Shown in pieces: positions 8,752 through 17,412 of a stretch of 64,000 nucleotides of DNA. A program made the position numbers and the translations under genes. The stretch's first letter is position 1; the number at the start of each line of letters is the position of its first letter. The notes beneath the pieces were generated by a model that ran no database searches, was not told the origin of the DNA, and saw only the letters and a program-made list of their open reading frames with translations. This DNA is from Natroniella sulfidigena (GTDB taxonomy: Bacteria > Bacillota > Halanaerobiia > Halobacteroidales > Halobacteroidaceae), in the NCBI RefSeq assembly GCF_023223645.1, contig NZ_JALKBY010000004.1, forward strand, positions 109,379 through 173,378, given 5' to 3'.

Positions 8752-10274
8752 AATTTATAACTTCGATCAAGGCTCCGATATTGAATTGCTTCAGCTATAT
8801 GAGCAGAATTTATTACTTCTTCACCTGCTAAATCAGCAATCGTTCGGGCCAACTTCAAAATCCGATCATAAGCTCTAGCACTTAAATCAATCCTTGAAAT
8901 AGCCTGTTTTAATAACTCTTCTCCTTGCGATTCTACAATACAGTATTTTTTAATCAATGGTCTATTCATCCTAGCGTTATACATTATATTCTCCTCAGCA
9001 AACCTCTCTAATTGCACTCTTCTTGCCTTTTTAACCCGCTCTCTAATTTGAGCAGAACTCTCCCCTTCTTCATACTCAGTTAATTCATCTACTTGCAAAC
9101 GCGGTACTTCTAAATGAATATCAATTCTATCTAATAAAGGCCCTGAAATTTTATTTAAATACCTTTTAATGTCATAAGAATTACAGCTACAGTTTTTTCT
9201 ATCATCACCATAAAATCCACACGGACAAGGATTCATGGCAGCTATTAACATGAATTTGGCAGGATAGTCTAATGTTGTCAATGCTCTAGAAATACTAACC
9301 TCTCCTTTTTCTAACGGCTGACGTAATACTTCTAAAACATTCTTTTTAAACTCCGGTAGCTCATCTAAAAATAAGACCCCATGATGAGCCAAACTAACCT
9401 CCCCTGGCTGGGGTATTCTTCCTCCACCAATTAAACCAACATCTGAAGTTGTATGATGAGGACTTCTAAATGGTCGTTTAGTAATTAATGCTCTTTCAAC
9501 TGATAGCTTACCTACAATACTGAAAATCTTAGTTACTTCAATTGCTTCCTCTTTGCTCAAAGGTGGTAAAATAGTAGGTATCCTTTTAGCTAACATAGTC
9601 TTTCCAGAACCTGGCGGGCCAATCATAATTACATTATGCCCCCCAGTTGCTGCTATCTCTAAAGCTCGCTTAGCATGCTCTTGACCTTTTACATCTTTAA
9701 AATCAACTTGATAATCATCATCTTCAGTTAAGTAAAAGTCACCACTTACTTGAGGTAATTCCAATTCTCCATTCAAATAATTAACCGCCTCTTCTAAATT
9801 AGCCACTGCAATAATCTCTAAATCATCGATTACAGCAGCTTCTTGAGCATTTTCTTGTGGTAAGATAAATCCTCTCTTCCCTTCTTTTTTAGCCGCTAAA
9901 GCCATCGGTAGAATCCCATTAATTCCTCTTACTTGACCATCTAAGGATAATTCACCAATTAGAGCATAATCTTTTAATTTATCATCTTTAATCAAACCAT
10001 TAGCTGCCAAAATTCCAATCGCTATCGGCAGATCAAAGACTGGACCCTCCTTTTTTATATCAGCCGGAGCTAAATTGACAGTAATCCTTTTGATTGGAAA
10101 TTTAAATCCTGTATTCTTAATAGCAGCTTTGACCCTCTCTTTCGATTCCCTAACTGCCGTATCCGGTAGCCCTACAATATTAAAAGCAGGCAAACCTTTT
10201 GCCAAATCAACCTCAACTTGAACCACATAACCATCTATTCCTAACACAGCATTGCTATTTGCTTTAGCTAACAT
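8748..10274 (-). CDS. comM: ComM-like Mg-chelatase family AAA+ protein (YifB)
   Basis: AAA+ helicase-type ATPase; ComM promotes branch migration during natural transformation. From the ATG at 10274, preceded by AAGGGGG at 6 nt, it has 508 residues. An N-terminal ChlI-like (Lon-protease-fold) domain covers about 1-170. Walker A GPPGSGKTMLAKR lies near 215, FRSPHHTTSDVGLIGGG near 275, and a C-terminal Mg-chelatase domain follows. An upstream in-frame start at 10292 would overlap yraN and has no ribosome site. Sits 11 bp after yraN. Confidence 0.93.
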   Translation of the reverse strand: MLAKANSNAVLGIDGYVVQVEVDLAKGLPAFNIVGLPDTAVRESKERVKAAIKNTGFKFPIKRITVNLAPADIKKEGPVFDLPIAIGILAANGLIKDDKLKDYALIGELSLDGQVRGINGILPMALAAKKEGKRGFILPQENAQEAAVIDDLEIIAVANLEEAVNYLNGELELPQVSGDFYLTEDDDYQVDFKDVKGQEHAKRALEIAATGGHNVIMIGPPGSGKTMLAKRIPTILPPLSKEEAIEVTKIFSIVGKLSVERALITKRPFRSPHHTTSDVGLIGGGRIPQPGEVSLAHHGVLFLDELPEFKKNVLEVLRQPLEKGEVSISRALTTLDYPAKFMLIAAMNPCPCGFYGDDRKNCSCNSYDIKRYLNKISGPLLDRIDIHLEVPRLQVDELTEYEEGESSAQIRERVKKARRVQLERFAEENIMYNARMNRPLIKKYCIVESQGEELLKQAISRIDLSARAYDRILKLARTIADLAGEEVINSAHIAEAIQYRSLDRSYKF

Positions 10275-10285
10275 ACTAATCCCCC

Positions 10286-10639
10286 TTAACATAAAAATGC
10301 ATTCTTAATCAACTTAATCTTATCTTCTTGTTGGTAAGAAAGAATAGCTACTACATCAAAACGAAAGTCAACCTCTCTTTGTTGTAGACTTAAATAATAC
10401 CGAGCAACCCGAATTAAATGTTGCCTCTTTTTATAATCAATCTTCTCTAATGGTGAGGCAAATGATCGAGTAGTTGCTGACTTAACCTCAACAAATACTA
10501 AATAATCACCTTCTTGCGCTATCAAATCGACCTCTCCATAACGTGTCCAGAAATTTTCTTCTAAAATCCGATAATCTCTTTTTTCTAAAAATTTTTTAGC
10601 AATTTTTTCTCCATTTGCTCCCTGCTTTCTTGTATTCAT
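10286..10639 (-). CDS. yraN: YraN family endonuclease-like protein (UPF0102)
   Basis: Predicted restriction-endonuclease-fold protein of 117 residues. The motif GEVDLIAQEGDYLVFVEVKS near residues 35-55 carries the E-D-ExK pattern of that fold. The start at 10639 has GGGGGT upstream; a longer reading from 10675 adds an unlikely hydrophobic stretch. YraN genes commonly neighbour rnhB and comM, as here. The cellular role is not firmly established. Confidence 0.9.
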   Translation of the reverse strand: MNTRKQGANGEKIAKKFLEKRDYRILEENFWTRYGEVDLIAQEGDYLVFVEVKSATTRSFASPLEKIDYKKRQHLIRVARYYLSLQQREVDFRFDVVAILSYQQEDKIKLIKNAFLC

Positions 10640-10830
10640 TAATTTACCCCCAATTATTAAGAATATCTTAACCATTGAAGGAATAATTATACATAAAGTG
10701 AATCAAATATTTATCTGAACAATTATATATTAATACACTACATCAAATTAACTTTTAAAACCTTAGGACCACAAATTATTTCAAAAAATATTAATTATTT
10801 TTCATAAAATAATTAATTGTCAGAAAGAAC

Positions 10831-10898
10831 TGATAATTAATTATCAATCACGCAGGAAATTTAACTTTTATATAGAATAACCCCTATAGTAGACTATA
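10831..10898 (+). promoter_or_regulatory. Candidate promoter/operator region upstream of metF-metV
   Basis: Two dyads lie 47-114 bp before the metF-metV start. TGATAATTAATTATCA at 10831-10846 is a perfect 16 bp palindrome. TATAGT-AG-ACTATA at 10885-10898 is a 6+6 dyad. The second overlaps a weak promoter candidate with TTAACT at 10861 and TATAGT at 10885, 18 bp apart. A regulator binding here is inference. The rest of the 10676-10944 gap is AT-rich with nothing else recognised. Confidence 0.3.
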
Positions 10899-10944
10899 AA
10901 ACCAAGAATCTAGAACTAATAATTTAAGAAAGGGAGATGTGTTT

Positions 10945-12519
10945 ATGACTCAAAACAAATTAAAAGAATCTATTTTAAATGATGATGAGTTCACCATCAC
11001 ATGGGAGCTAGTACCAGGACGTGGAGCAAGAGAAACTAATCAAGAGATGATCTTTAAAAACACAGAAAAGGCCGTTGAAGGAGGTAAAGTAGATGCTATA
11101 ACCATCACTGATAATCCAGGAGGAAATCCAGCTATTTCTGCTGAGTATTTAGGTATTAAGATTAAAGAGATGGGCATCGAACCTTTAGTTCACTTTACTT
11201 GTAAAGATAAGAATAGAAATCAGATTGAAAGTTTTCTTTATTCTATGGAGCGAGAAAATGTTAGTAATATTTTGGTAATGACAGGTGATTATCCAGTAAG
11301 TGGCTATAATGGTCGTTCAAGACCTGTTTATGACTTTGATCCTGTTCATGTAGTAGAGTTAATGCAAGATCTTAATGATGGGTTAGAGTATAAGGATGCT
11401 TTTGGCCGTTCTAATAGTTTAAAACCTACTAACTTCTTTCCAGGTGTAGCAGCTTCTCCATTTAAGAAATTAGAATCAGAACAGATGGCTCAATATTATA
11501 AGTTGAAAAAGAAGGTTGAAGCAGGAGCAGAGTATATCATTCCTCAGCTCGGTTATGATGCTCGTAAATATCATGAGTTGATTCAATTTGTGGAACAACA
11601 AGGTTGGGATATTCCAGTTATCGGTAATGTATATGTTCTATCTTATGGTGCTTCTCGAGCTATGAATGCTAACCGCATTCCAGGCTGTGTAGTTACTGAT
11701 AAATTAGTTGCTGATTTAGCTAAGGAGAAAGATGCTGATGATGGTGGCCATCAAGCTGGACTTGAAAGAGCAGCTAAAATGTATGCTTTCAAAAAAGGTA
11801 TGGGTTTTGCAGGAGTACACATTGCTGGTCATGGTATGAGTTATGAAGATTTAGAGTTCATCATTGACAAAGGAGAAGAATTAGCTCCTAACTGGCAAGA
11901 TCTTGTCCATGAATTTGAATACCCAATGGAAGATGGATTCTATTACTTTGAAAAAGATGAAGAAACTGGATTAAATACTGATAAACCTGCTGCTAGAACT
12001 CATAAACCGAAAAAAGAATTTATTAATAGTAGCTTTAGAGTAATGCACCATGCTTTATTTGAACCAGCTAGCCCATTATTTAAACCAATGCAGTATTTAT
12101 GTAAAACAGTTGAAGATAGTGTCCTAGAAGGACCATTTGATCTTATGGAGCGTGTAATTAAGACTGTTTCTAATGAATGTCGAGAATGTGGAGACTGTGC
12201 ATTATTCGATTTAGCTTATTTATGTCCAATGTCACAATGTCCAAAGAACCAAAGAAACGGTGCTTGTGGTGGTAGTAGAGATGGTTATTGTGAAGTTTAT
12301 CCAAATGAACAAAAATGTATCTATGTTAGAGTTTATGATAGATTGAAGCCTTACGGTGAAGAAGAACAACTGCAAGAATATATTGTTCCTCCAGTTAATT
12401 GGGACTTATATCGTACGTCATCTTGGATTAACTTCTTTATGGGACGCGATCATGTATCTGAAAGAATTGATATTGATCCTCCAACTAGTAAAGATAATGG
12501 TAAGAACAAGAAGGCTTAA
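10945..12519 (+). CDS. Methylenetetrahydrofolate reductase, MetF-MetV fusion
   Basis: Reduces 5,10-methylene-THF to 5-methyl-THF. The ATG at 10945 follows AAGGGAG at 8 nt and gives 524 residues. Residues about 1-310 form the MetF TIM barrel (ITWELVPGRGA, ILVMTGDYPVSG). From about residue 395 comes a cysteine-rich MTHFR C-terminal domain (CRECGDCALFDLAYLCPMSQ, then CPKNQRNGACGG and further cysteines), the equivalent of the MetV zinc subunit of acetogens. In many acetogens metF and metV are separate genes. Stands alone on the plus strand behind its own terminator. Confidence 0.9.
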   Translation: MTQNKLKESILNDDEFTITWELVPGRGARETNQEMIFKNTEKAVEGGKVDAITITDNPGGNPAISAEYLGIKIKEMGIEPLVHFTCKDKNRNQIESFLYSMERENVSNILVMTGDYPVSGYNGRSRPVYDFDPVHVVELMQDLNDGLEYKDAFGRSNSLKPTNFFPGVAASPFKKLESEQMAQYYKLKKKVEAGAEYIIPQLGYDARKYHELIQFVEQQGWDIPVIGNVYVLSYGASRAMNANRIPGCVVTDKLVADLAKEKDADDGGHQAGLERAAKMYAFKKGMGFAGVHIAGHGMSYEDLEFIIDKGEELAPNWQDLVHEFEYPMEDGFYYFEKDEETGLNTDKPAARTHKPKKEFINSSFRVMHHALFEPASPLFKPMQYLCKTVEDSVLEGPFDLMERVIKTVSNECRECGDCALFDLAYLCPMSQCPKNQRNGACGGSRDGYCEVYPNEQKCIYVRVYDRLKPYGEEEQLQEYIVPPVNWDLYRTSSWINFFMGRDHVSERIDIDPPTSKDNGKNKKA

Positions 12520-12587
12520 ACTTCATAATTTTTTAATATTAGAATAATTCTTCTGGATATAATATAATAACTTTTTCTAAATTTATG

Positions 12588-12634
12588 AAAAGCTACGTTA
12601 TTACTAACAATTTGTTAGTAATAACGTAGCTTTT
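12588..12634 (+). terminator. Intrinsic terminator after metF-metV
   Basis: A perfect 22 bp stem (12588-12609 with 12613-12634) around a 3-base loop, ending in TTTT on the plus strand, 68 bp after the metF-metV stop. Confidence 0.88.
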
Positions 12635-12684
12635 GTTCTTGTTTAGAAACTATGCTTTTTAGGGGTTTTACTTTTTTTAATGGT

Positions 12685-12740
12685 TTACTTAACCTTAGAC
12701 TTAGCCTTAAACTTAGCCTTAAACTATGACCGAAGGTCAT
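12685..12740. repeat. 6-mer-arm intergenic repeat, half element with hairpin cap (copy 1)
   Basis: About 40 bp of degenerate 6 bp repeats in the CTTAAA/CTTAGC/CTTAGA form at 12685-12725, followed at once by the small hairpin ATGACC-GAA-GGTCAT (12726-12740). The centre-like text GCTTTTTAGGGGTT precedes it at 12654-12667 and recurs beside copy 5. No opposite arm is clear. The following bases to 12775 contain a short 7-mer-like scrap. Together with the terminator and palindromes, this accounts for the 380 bp gap 12520-12900. Confidence 0.75.
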
Positions 12741-12830
12741 TTTGCTCTTGTAATTGGTAATTATTTCTTTAACTTAGTAGAACATATCTGTACTTATTTT
12801 TGTCCACTTACATATAATAAAAATAAAGGT

Positions 12831-12893
12831 AATCACCTAGGTGATTGCTTTCACTATAGATTGACCCCTCCAAGTGCCTATTAGGGAGGGGTC
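12831..12893. other. Perfect palindrome plus GC-rich hairpin downstream of the small gene at 12901
   Basis: AATCACCTAGGTGATT at 12831-12846 is a perfect 16 bp palindrome. GACCCCTCC at 12863-12871 pairs with GGAGGGGTC at 12885-12893 across 13 bases. On the minus strand the hairpin follows the gene at 12901-13131 by 7 bp but lacks a clean U-run, so a terminator role is only possible. The palindrome could be a protein-binding site; unproven. Confidence 0.45.
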
Positions 12894-12900
12894 TACTCTA

Positions 12901-13131
12901 TTAAACCTTAACATCAATTTTTGTAGCAGATAATTTACTGCCTTTAGTTAAAAGTTTCAAGACTAATTTCCCTTGATACCAGCCTTTAACTTCAACAGTA
13001 ACCTTTTGACCTACTTTTAAGTCTGCCATTTTCTGAGCTTCAATAGCTCTTTGATCAAATTTTATTATTACACTTTCTTCTTTTAGCTCCAAGACAACCC
13101 CTTTTAACTTATTGCCAGGTTTAAGTAGCAT
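12901..13131 (-). CDS. Small protein of unknown function, possible S1-like beta barrel
   Basis: A 76-residue basic protein without membrane segments. The alternation of beta-type stretches (KLKGVVLELKEESVIIKF, VGQKVTVEVKGWYQGKLVLK) resembles an OB/S1-like barrel, but I do not recognise a named family. It ends the minus-strand run of rnhB, rbgA and lepB and starts 13 bp after rnhB, so coexpression is likely. A ribosome-associated or nucleic-acid-binding role would fit the neighbours but is inference. Confidence 0.6.
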   Translation of the reverse strand: MLLKPGNKLKGVVLELKEESVIIKFDQRAIEAQKMADLKVGQKVTVEVKGWYQGKLVLKLLTKGSKLSATKIDVKV

Positions 13132-13144
13132 TGTAAACCTCCAA

Positions 13145-13924
13145 TTAACTTAGCTTTTTTACTATCTTAAAGGAAGTACGATGAATTGGAGTTGGCCCAT
13201 GTTCTCGTAATGCTTGAATATGTTTTTGAGTACCATACCCTTTATGTTGGGCCAAATTATATTCAGGAAATTGTTGATCATAATCAACTAGAATCCGATC
13301 TCTTGTTACCTTAGCTATAATGGAAGCAGCAGCAATTGAAACACTATTGCTATCTCCTTCAGTAATTGCTGCCTGTGCTAGATCGGTTTCAGGAAGATGT
13401 TCAGCATCGATCAATAAATAATCCGGCACTTGCTCTAAATCAGCAACTGCTTCTCTCATCGCCTGATAGGTAGCTTGTAAAATATTAATTCGATCAATTG
13501 TTTGGCTATCAACAATTCCAACCCCAATACCTAATGCTTTCTCTTGAATGACTGCAAATAATTCCTCACGTTTCTTTTCAGATAATTTTTTAGAATCATC
13601 TACACCTAAGATTAAAGTATCCTCAGGTAAGATAACAGCAGCAGCTACTACTGGTCCTGCTAAAGGCCCTCGACCTGCCTCATCTATTCCTGCAATCAAA
13701 TTATATCCTTGTTGGCGTAGCCTATCTTCATGCCGACTCATCTTTTTAAATTTCGCAATAGCTTCTTCTCTTTTTTCTTGGCGACGGACAATCTGTCGGG
13801 CCAACTTCTGAACCCCTTTTCTAGAATCAGCTGCTAACTTCTCAATTAAATCTTCTGATATTTCCTCAAAATTATTAACTTTAGCTTTAATCTCTTTTAT
13901 CGTTAACTTGGATAGTTCCATCAT
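13145..13924 (-). CDS. rnhB: Ribonuclease HII
   Basis: Cuts the RNA strand of RNA-DNA hybrids and removes misincorporated ribonucleotides. The 259-residue protein has an extra N-terminal segment of about 70 residues, then the family signature AGIDEAGRGPLAGPVVAAA (acidic DEAGR residues) near residue 78 and further acidic residues in GVDDSKKLSEKKRE and LLIDAEHL. Adjacent ATGs at 13924 and 13921 share one AAGGAG site; either could start. Same rplS-lepB-rbgA-rnhB order as in many Firmicutes. Confidence 0.95.
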   Translation of the reverse strand: MMELSKLTIKEIKAKVNNFEEISEDLIEKLAADSRKGVQKLARQIVRRQEKREEAIAKFKKMSRHEDRLRQQGYNLIAGIDEAGRGPLAGPVVAAAVILPEDTLILGVDDSKKLSEKKREELFAVIQEKALGIGVGIVDSQTIDRINILQATYQAMREAVADLEQVPDYLLIDAEHLPETDLAQAAITEGDSNSVSIAAASIIAKVTRDRILVDYDQQFPEYNLAQHKGYGTQKHIQALREHGPTPIHRTSFKIVKKLS

Positions 13925-13947
13925 AACAACTCCTTATTTCTAACCAA

Positions 13948-14796
13948 TTAAACTGTTGGCGGTAATTCTAAAGTAAGTTTTCCAAATTTACCTTCCTGAA
14001 ACTCTTTAATAATTATCTTAGAAGTCCGCTCACGATCAATTCTTCCTCCTGATTGCAAACAACCACGCTTTCTCCCAATATCTGCTATCAATTGATATGT
14101 ATCAGAAGTAATTTGGTTTAAGTTAAATCTTTCTTTCAACTTATTAGGAGCAACTTGTTGTAAAATTTCAACCAATTTATAGGCAAGTAGCTCATTTTCA
14201 ACTAAATTTTCCTTGATCGCTCCTGTAATTGCTAGCTTAAAACCAACCTCTTCATCTTCAAATTTAGGCCATAAAATCCCAGGAGTATCCAACAACTCAA
14301 ATCCTCTTCTCAGTTTGACCCATTGTTGGCCCTTAGTAACACCTGGTCTATTCCCCGTTCGAGCACTTTTCTTATTACTAAGTTGGTTAATCAATTGAGA
14401 TTTTCCAACATTAGGAATACCAACTATCATTAATCTAATATCACGTTCTTTACGCCCTTTATCTGCTAAAGCAGAGAGTTTATCTTCCATAATTTGTTGT
14501 GCTAAATTTAAAATTTGATTCACTCCTGCTCCAGTCAAAGAATTAACAGCTAGCGTTGGAGCTGAATCAGCAAGATACTGCTTCCATTCTTTGGTTCGTT
14601 TTTGATCAGCTAAATCTCTCTTATTAAGGACAATAATCCGCTTTTTATCTGCCAAAATATCTTCTATATCAGGATTTCTACTACTTAATGGAATTCTAGC
14701 ATCCAATAATTCAATTACTACATCAATTAATTTTAAACCTTCTTCAACCTTCTTTTTGGCTTTAGCCATATGGCCAGGATACCATTGAATTGACAT
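13948..14796 (-). CDS. rbgA: Ribosome biogenesis GTPase RbgA (YlqF)
   Basis: Circularly permuted GTPase needed for late 50S subunit assembly. In the 282-residue protein the G motifs come in the permuted order: NKRDL (G4) near residue 58, then GIPNVGKSQL (G1) near 125, TGNRPGVTKG (G2) near 147 and DTPG (G3) near 170. The opening MSIQWYPGHMAKAKK is typical. It starts 15 bp after lepB ends and is followed by rnhB 23 bp later. Confidence 0.95.
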   Translation of the reverse strand: MSIQWYPGHMAKAKKKVEEGLKLIDVVIELLDARIPLSSRNPDIEDILADKKRIIVLNKRDLADQKRTKEWKQYLADSAPTLAVNSLTGAGVNQILNLAQQIMEDKLSALADKGRKERDIRLMIVGIPNVGKSQLINQLSNKKSARTGNRPGVTKGQQWVKLRRGFELLDTPGILWPKFEDEEVGFKLAITGAIKENLVENELLAYKLVEILQQVAPNKLKERFNLNQITSDTYQLIADIGRKRGCLQSGGRIDRERTSKIIIKEFQEGKFGKLTLELPPTV

Positions 14797-14811
14797 TAAA
14801 CTTAGCCTCCT

Positions 14812-15324
14812 CTAATTAATTAAACCTATTCTAGTTAGCGGCCAAAAGATAAAACTACCTTGTCCTACGATATTTTCACGTGGAACAAAGCCCCAGTACC
14901 TACTATCTTCGCTGTTGTTCCGATTATCACCTAAGACAAAATAATTATCTTCAGGAACTTCAACCTCTGAGAAATCACTATACATCTTTTCTACTACATA
15001 ATCCTCTTCTAATGGTTGCTCATTAATATAAACCTGACCATCAGTAATCTCAACTCGATCTCCAGGCATACCAATTATTCTTTTAATAAAGTTGTATTCA
15101 GGTTCAACAGGATATTTAAAAACAACTACCTCCTGTCTACGTGGTTCACGAAATCTATAAATAAATTTATTAGCAAAGATTCTATCTCCAGGTTGCAATT
15201 CAGGCATCATTGAGCCTGACGGAATATAGAAAGCTTGAGCAACAAAATTAATAATAAAAAAGGCAATTACAACCGCCACAATAATAGCTTCTAAATATTC
15301 TTTAATTGTTTCTTTATCCAGCAT
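14812..15324 (-). CDS. lepB: Signal peptidase I
   Basis: Removes signal peptides at the outer face of the membrane. The 170-residue protein has one N-terminal membrane anchor (about residues 12-32), the catalytic serine in YIPSGSMMPEL near residue 38, the catalytic lysine in FIKRIIGMPGDRV near residue 80, and the late GDNRNNSEDSRYWG box near 131. Single-anchor, short form typical of Firmicutes. It lies between rplS and rbgA. Confidence 0.95.
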   Translation of the reverse strand: MLDKETIKEYLEAIIVAVVIAFFIINFVAQAFYIPSGSMMPELQPGDRIFANKFIYRFREPRRQEVVVFKYPVEPEYNFIKRIIGMPGDRVEITDGQVYINEQPLEEDYVVEKMYSDFSEVEVPEDNYFVLGDNRNNSEDSRYWGFVPRENIVGQGSFIFWPLTRIGLIN

Positions 15325-15345
15325 TAATAAACACTCCTATACAAA

Positions 15346-15374
15346 AGAGGACAAGCCTGCACAGCCAGTCCCCT
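15346..15374 (-). terminator. Probable intrinsic terminator after rplS
   Basis: On the minus strand GGGGAC pairs imperfectly with GTCC across a short stem and the sequence then runs into CTCTTTT. It lies 27 bp after the rplS stop. The stem includes a mismatch and wobble pairs, so confidence is moderate. Confidence 0.55.
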
Positions 15375-15400
15375 TCTTAAATAAATTTAAGTACAATTTA

Positions 15401-15745
15401 TTAATTTCTTTTTTCTCGTACTTGAGCAGCCTTACCTTGACGATCTCTTAAATAATACAATTTAGCTCGATTAACATCTCCACGTTTAGCAACTTCAATC
15501 TTGTCAATCTTTGGAGAATGTAATGGGAAAATTCGTTCAACTCCAACACCGAAAGATATCTTTCTTACAGTAAAGGTTTCGCGTACGCTACCACCTTGTC
15601 TTTTGATTACAATACCTTCGAAAATCTGGATTCTTTCTTTCCCACCTTCCTGAACCTTAAGGTGAACTTTAACAGTATCACCTGGGCCAAACTCAGGAAT
15701 ATCGTCACGTAATTGCTCTTGTTCTACAATATCAACTAAGTTCAT
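15401..15745 (-). CDS. rplS: 50S ribosomal protein L19
   Basis: Large-subunit protein at the 30S-50S interface. The ATG at 15745 ([20 protein letters not shown]) has AGAGGAGG upstream and gives the usual 114 residues; a longer reading from 15763 is not needed. Signature stretches [13 protein letters not shown] and [13 protein letters not shown] are present. It has its own strong promoter, unlike the trmD group upstream, and is probably terminated before lepB. Confidence 0.97.
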   Translation of the reverse strand: MNLVDIVEQEQLRDDIPEFGPGDTVKVHLKVQEGGKERIQIFEGIVIKRQGGSVRETFTVRKISFGVGVERIFPLHSPKIDKIEVAKRGDVNRAKLYYLRDRQGKAAQVREKRN

Positions 15746-15819
15746 ATTCTTTCCTCCTCTCACAAAACGTTCTTAAACTATATTATAGCCAGAGGACCGT
15801 CTGTTTTTGTCCGTAAATC

Positions 15820-15848
15820 ATTATAACACATGCTAAATTTAATTACAA
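15820..15848 (-). promoter_or_regulatory. Sigma-A-type promoter of rplS
   Basis: Minus strand: -35 TTGTAA (15843-15848), 17 bp spacer, -10 TATAAT (15820-15825). The transcript would start near 15813, leaving about 68 nt of leader before rplS. That leader contains GGAC and GTCC segments able to pair, so an L19-type autoregulatory leader is possible but not shown. Confidence 0.75.
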
Positions 15849-15880
15849 GCTATATTTTACCCTTAATCTCTTTTGTTATT

Positions 15881-16027
15881 CAGTTGACAGTGAACAGTTG
15901 ACGGTTGACAGTTAAAAAATAAATTCAAAACCACTCTCTAAACTCCTAAACATAAGACTTTTCAACCGTCTTAAGTATTTAAGGTTTTACTCTTTAACTG
16001 TAAACTGTAAATTGTAAATTGTACATT
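15881..16027. repeat. 7-mer-arm intergenic inverted element, complete (copy 2)
   Basis: Left arm 15881-15918 is a run of 7 bp units such as CAGTTGA, CAGTGAA, CAGTTGA, CGGTTGA. Right arm 15991-16027 reads, on the other strand, as TACAATT, TACAATT, TACAGTT, TACAGTT. The arms are imperfect inverted repeats around a 72 bp centre. It fills most of the gap between the SPOUT gene and rplS, directly upstream of the rplS promoter. Confidence 0.85.
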
Positions 16028-16047
16028 TGTTTCTTACTTCCCCCTCC

Positions 16048-16096
16048 GGGTTCTTTGAACCCTTCGTGATGAAAAAATCCGCTCTTAGATTTTTTC
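16048..16096 (-). terminator. Two hairpins ending the rimM-trmD-SPOUT transcript
   Basis: GAAAAAATC (16071-16079) and GATTTTTTC (16088-16096) form a stem starting right at the stop codon of the methylase gene. A second hairpin GGGTTC-TTT-GAACCC lies at 16048-16062. Read on the minus strand, the first stem ends in TTTTTT and looks like the terminator; the second may be a backup. Confidence 0.65.
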
Positions 16097-16665
16097 TACC
16101 ACCAAGCTTCACCTAACAATCTATCCAAGATAATCGCAGCAGCACTTCTGACTGACAGATGATTATAATCACCTGGTCCATAAATTGGCTCTAAAATATA
16201 ATCAGCAGAATTCATAGTCTCTTTAGTCAAACCCCAACCCGTTCCTAACAAGATCAAATAAACTTCTTCTCCTTGCTGAATCTCTTGCCTTAACTTCTTA
16301 TAACTTATAGTATTAGAATAAGTCCTAGCATCAGTCGTGACTAAAGTTGGCTCCTTGCCTTCCTTAGCTGTTATATCTGCTATTACATCTTCAAGCTCAG
16401 CCTTAATCTCAAGCACACTAAATGCCTCTTTACGATCTGGATTATATTCTGCTCCAAAATCTCCTGCCCAATAATCCTTCATCCGCTTAACTAATCCCTG
16501 CTGAGAATCTAAATGGTTTACTATATAATACTGACCAATATTATATGTTCTACTGGCTCGAGCAATATCATGTAAATCTAAATTAGTAACTGTAGTAGTA
16601 ATTACTTCCATATTCTTATTATAAACAGGGTTATGTAATAAAGCTAAATAAACCTGTTGTTCCAT
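16096..16665 (-). CDS. SPOUT-superfamily RNA methyltransferase (COG4752-like)
   Basis: Predicted SAM-dependent RNA methylase of 189 residues. It has the SPOUT-like layout, ending with LLGTGWGLTKE, then a GPGDYNHLSVRSAAAIILDRLLG segment (split here: GPGDYNHLSVRSAAA, then ILDRLLG) that should form the trefoil-knot cofactor site. The ATG is 1 bp after the trmD stop, so translation is coupled. The trmD-methylase pairing recurs in Clostridia. The target nucleotide is unknown. Confidence 0.8.
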   Translation of the reverse strand: MEQQVYLALLHNPVYNKNMEVITTTVTNLDLHDIARASRTYNIGQYYIVNHLDSQQGLVKRMKDYWAGDFGAEYNPDRKEAFSVLEIKAELEDVIADITAKEGKEPTLVTTDARTYSNTISYKKLRQEIQQGEEVYLILLGTGWGLTKETMNSADYILEPIYGPGDYNHLSVRSAAAIILDRLLGEAWW

Positions 16666-16666
16666 T

Positions 16667-17404
16667 TTACTCCTCCTCTAACTCCTGCTTGATTTCTGCT
16701 AACAATTTTTGATCTTGTTCAGATAGATCAGCCTGCTTTAATAAATCTGGTCTTTTATGTAATGTATTTTCTAGTGCTTTCTTTCTCCGCCACTGCTCAA
16801 TCCGGCCATGATCTCCACTTAACAAGACTTGTGGCACTTCTAATCCTTTATAATCTCTAGGGCGAGTATAATGTGGATAATCTAACAACCCTTGATAGAA
16901 AGAATCCTCTACAGCTGATTCTTGACTACCCAACACCCCTGGAATCAATCGAGCAACAGCATCAATTAAGACCATAGCTGGTAACTCCCCACCAGTTAAT
17001 ACATAATCACCGATTGAAATCTCATCAGTGATCAATTCCTCTCTTACTCGCTGATCTACACCTTCATAATGGCCACATAATAAGGTTAACTCTTCATAAT
17101 TAGCAAGTTCTTTAGCCTTAGCTTGATTAAATGTCTCTCCTTGGGGGGTTAAAAATATTATCGGAGTTTGCTTAGAATAATCCAAATCATCAACCGCTCT
17201 AAAAATAGGTTCAGGCTTTAGAAGCATTCCTGCTCCTCCACCATAAGGATAATCATCAACTTGGCGATGCTTATTTTGAGTATAATCTCGAATATCTATT
17301 AAATCTACAGAAAGCAATTCCTGCTCTTTAGCTTTAGCTAACATACTAGTTCCTAAAATACTCTCAAACATTTCAGGAAATAGAGTCAACACATTAAATT
17401 TCAT
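16667..17404 (-). CDS. trmD: tRNA (guanine37-N1)-methyltransferase
   Basis: Methylates G37 next to the anticodon, preventing +1 frameshifts. The 245-residue protein opens MKFNVLTLFPEMFESILG and carries YPYGGGAGMLLKPEPI near residue 53, the knot segment LLCGHYEGVDQRV near 108 and EISIGDYVLTGGELPAMV near 127. All are TrmD hallmarks. It starts 8 bp after rimM ends. Confidence 0.97.
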   Translation of the reverse strand: MKFNVLTLFPEMFESILGTSMLAKAKEQELLSVDLIDIRDYTQNKHRQVDDYPYGGGAGMLLKPEPIFRAVDDLDYSKQTPIIFLTPQGETFNQAKAKELANYEELTLLCGHYEGVDQRVREELITDEISIGDYVLTGGELPAMVLIDAVARLIPGVLGSQESAVEDSFYQGLLDYPHYTRPRDYKGLEVPQVLLSGDHGRIEQWRRKKALENTLHKRPDLLKQADLSEQDQKLLAEIKQELEEE

Positions 17405-17412
17405 CTTAACAC

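Noticed and set aside
10676..10944. A folate or SAM riboswitch before metF-metV
   Set aside because: I could not find the conserved core of any such riboswitch; only palindromes and a weak promoter are visible.
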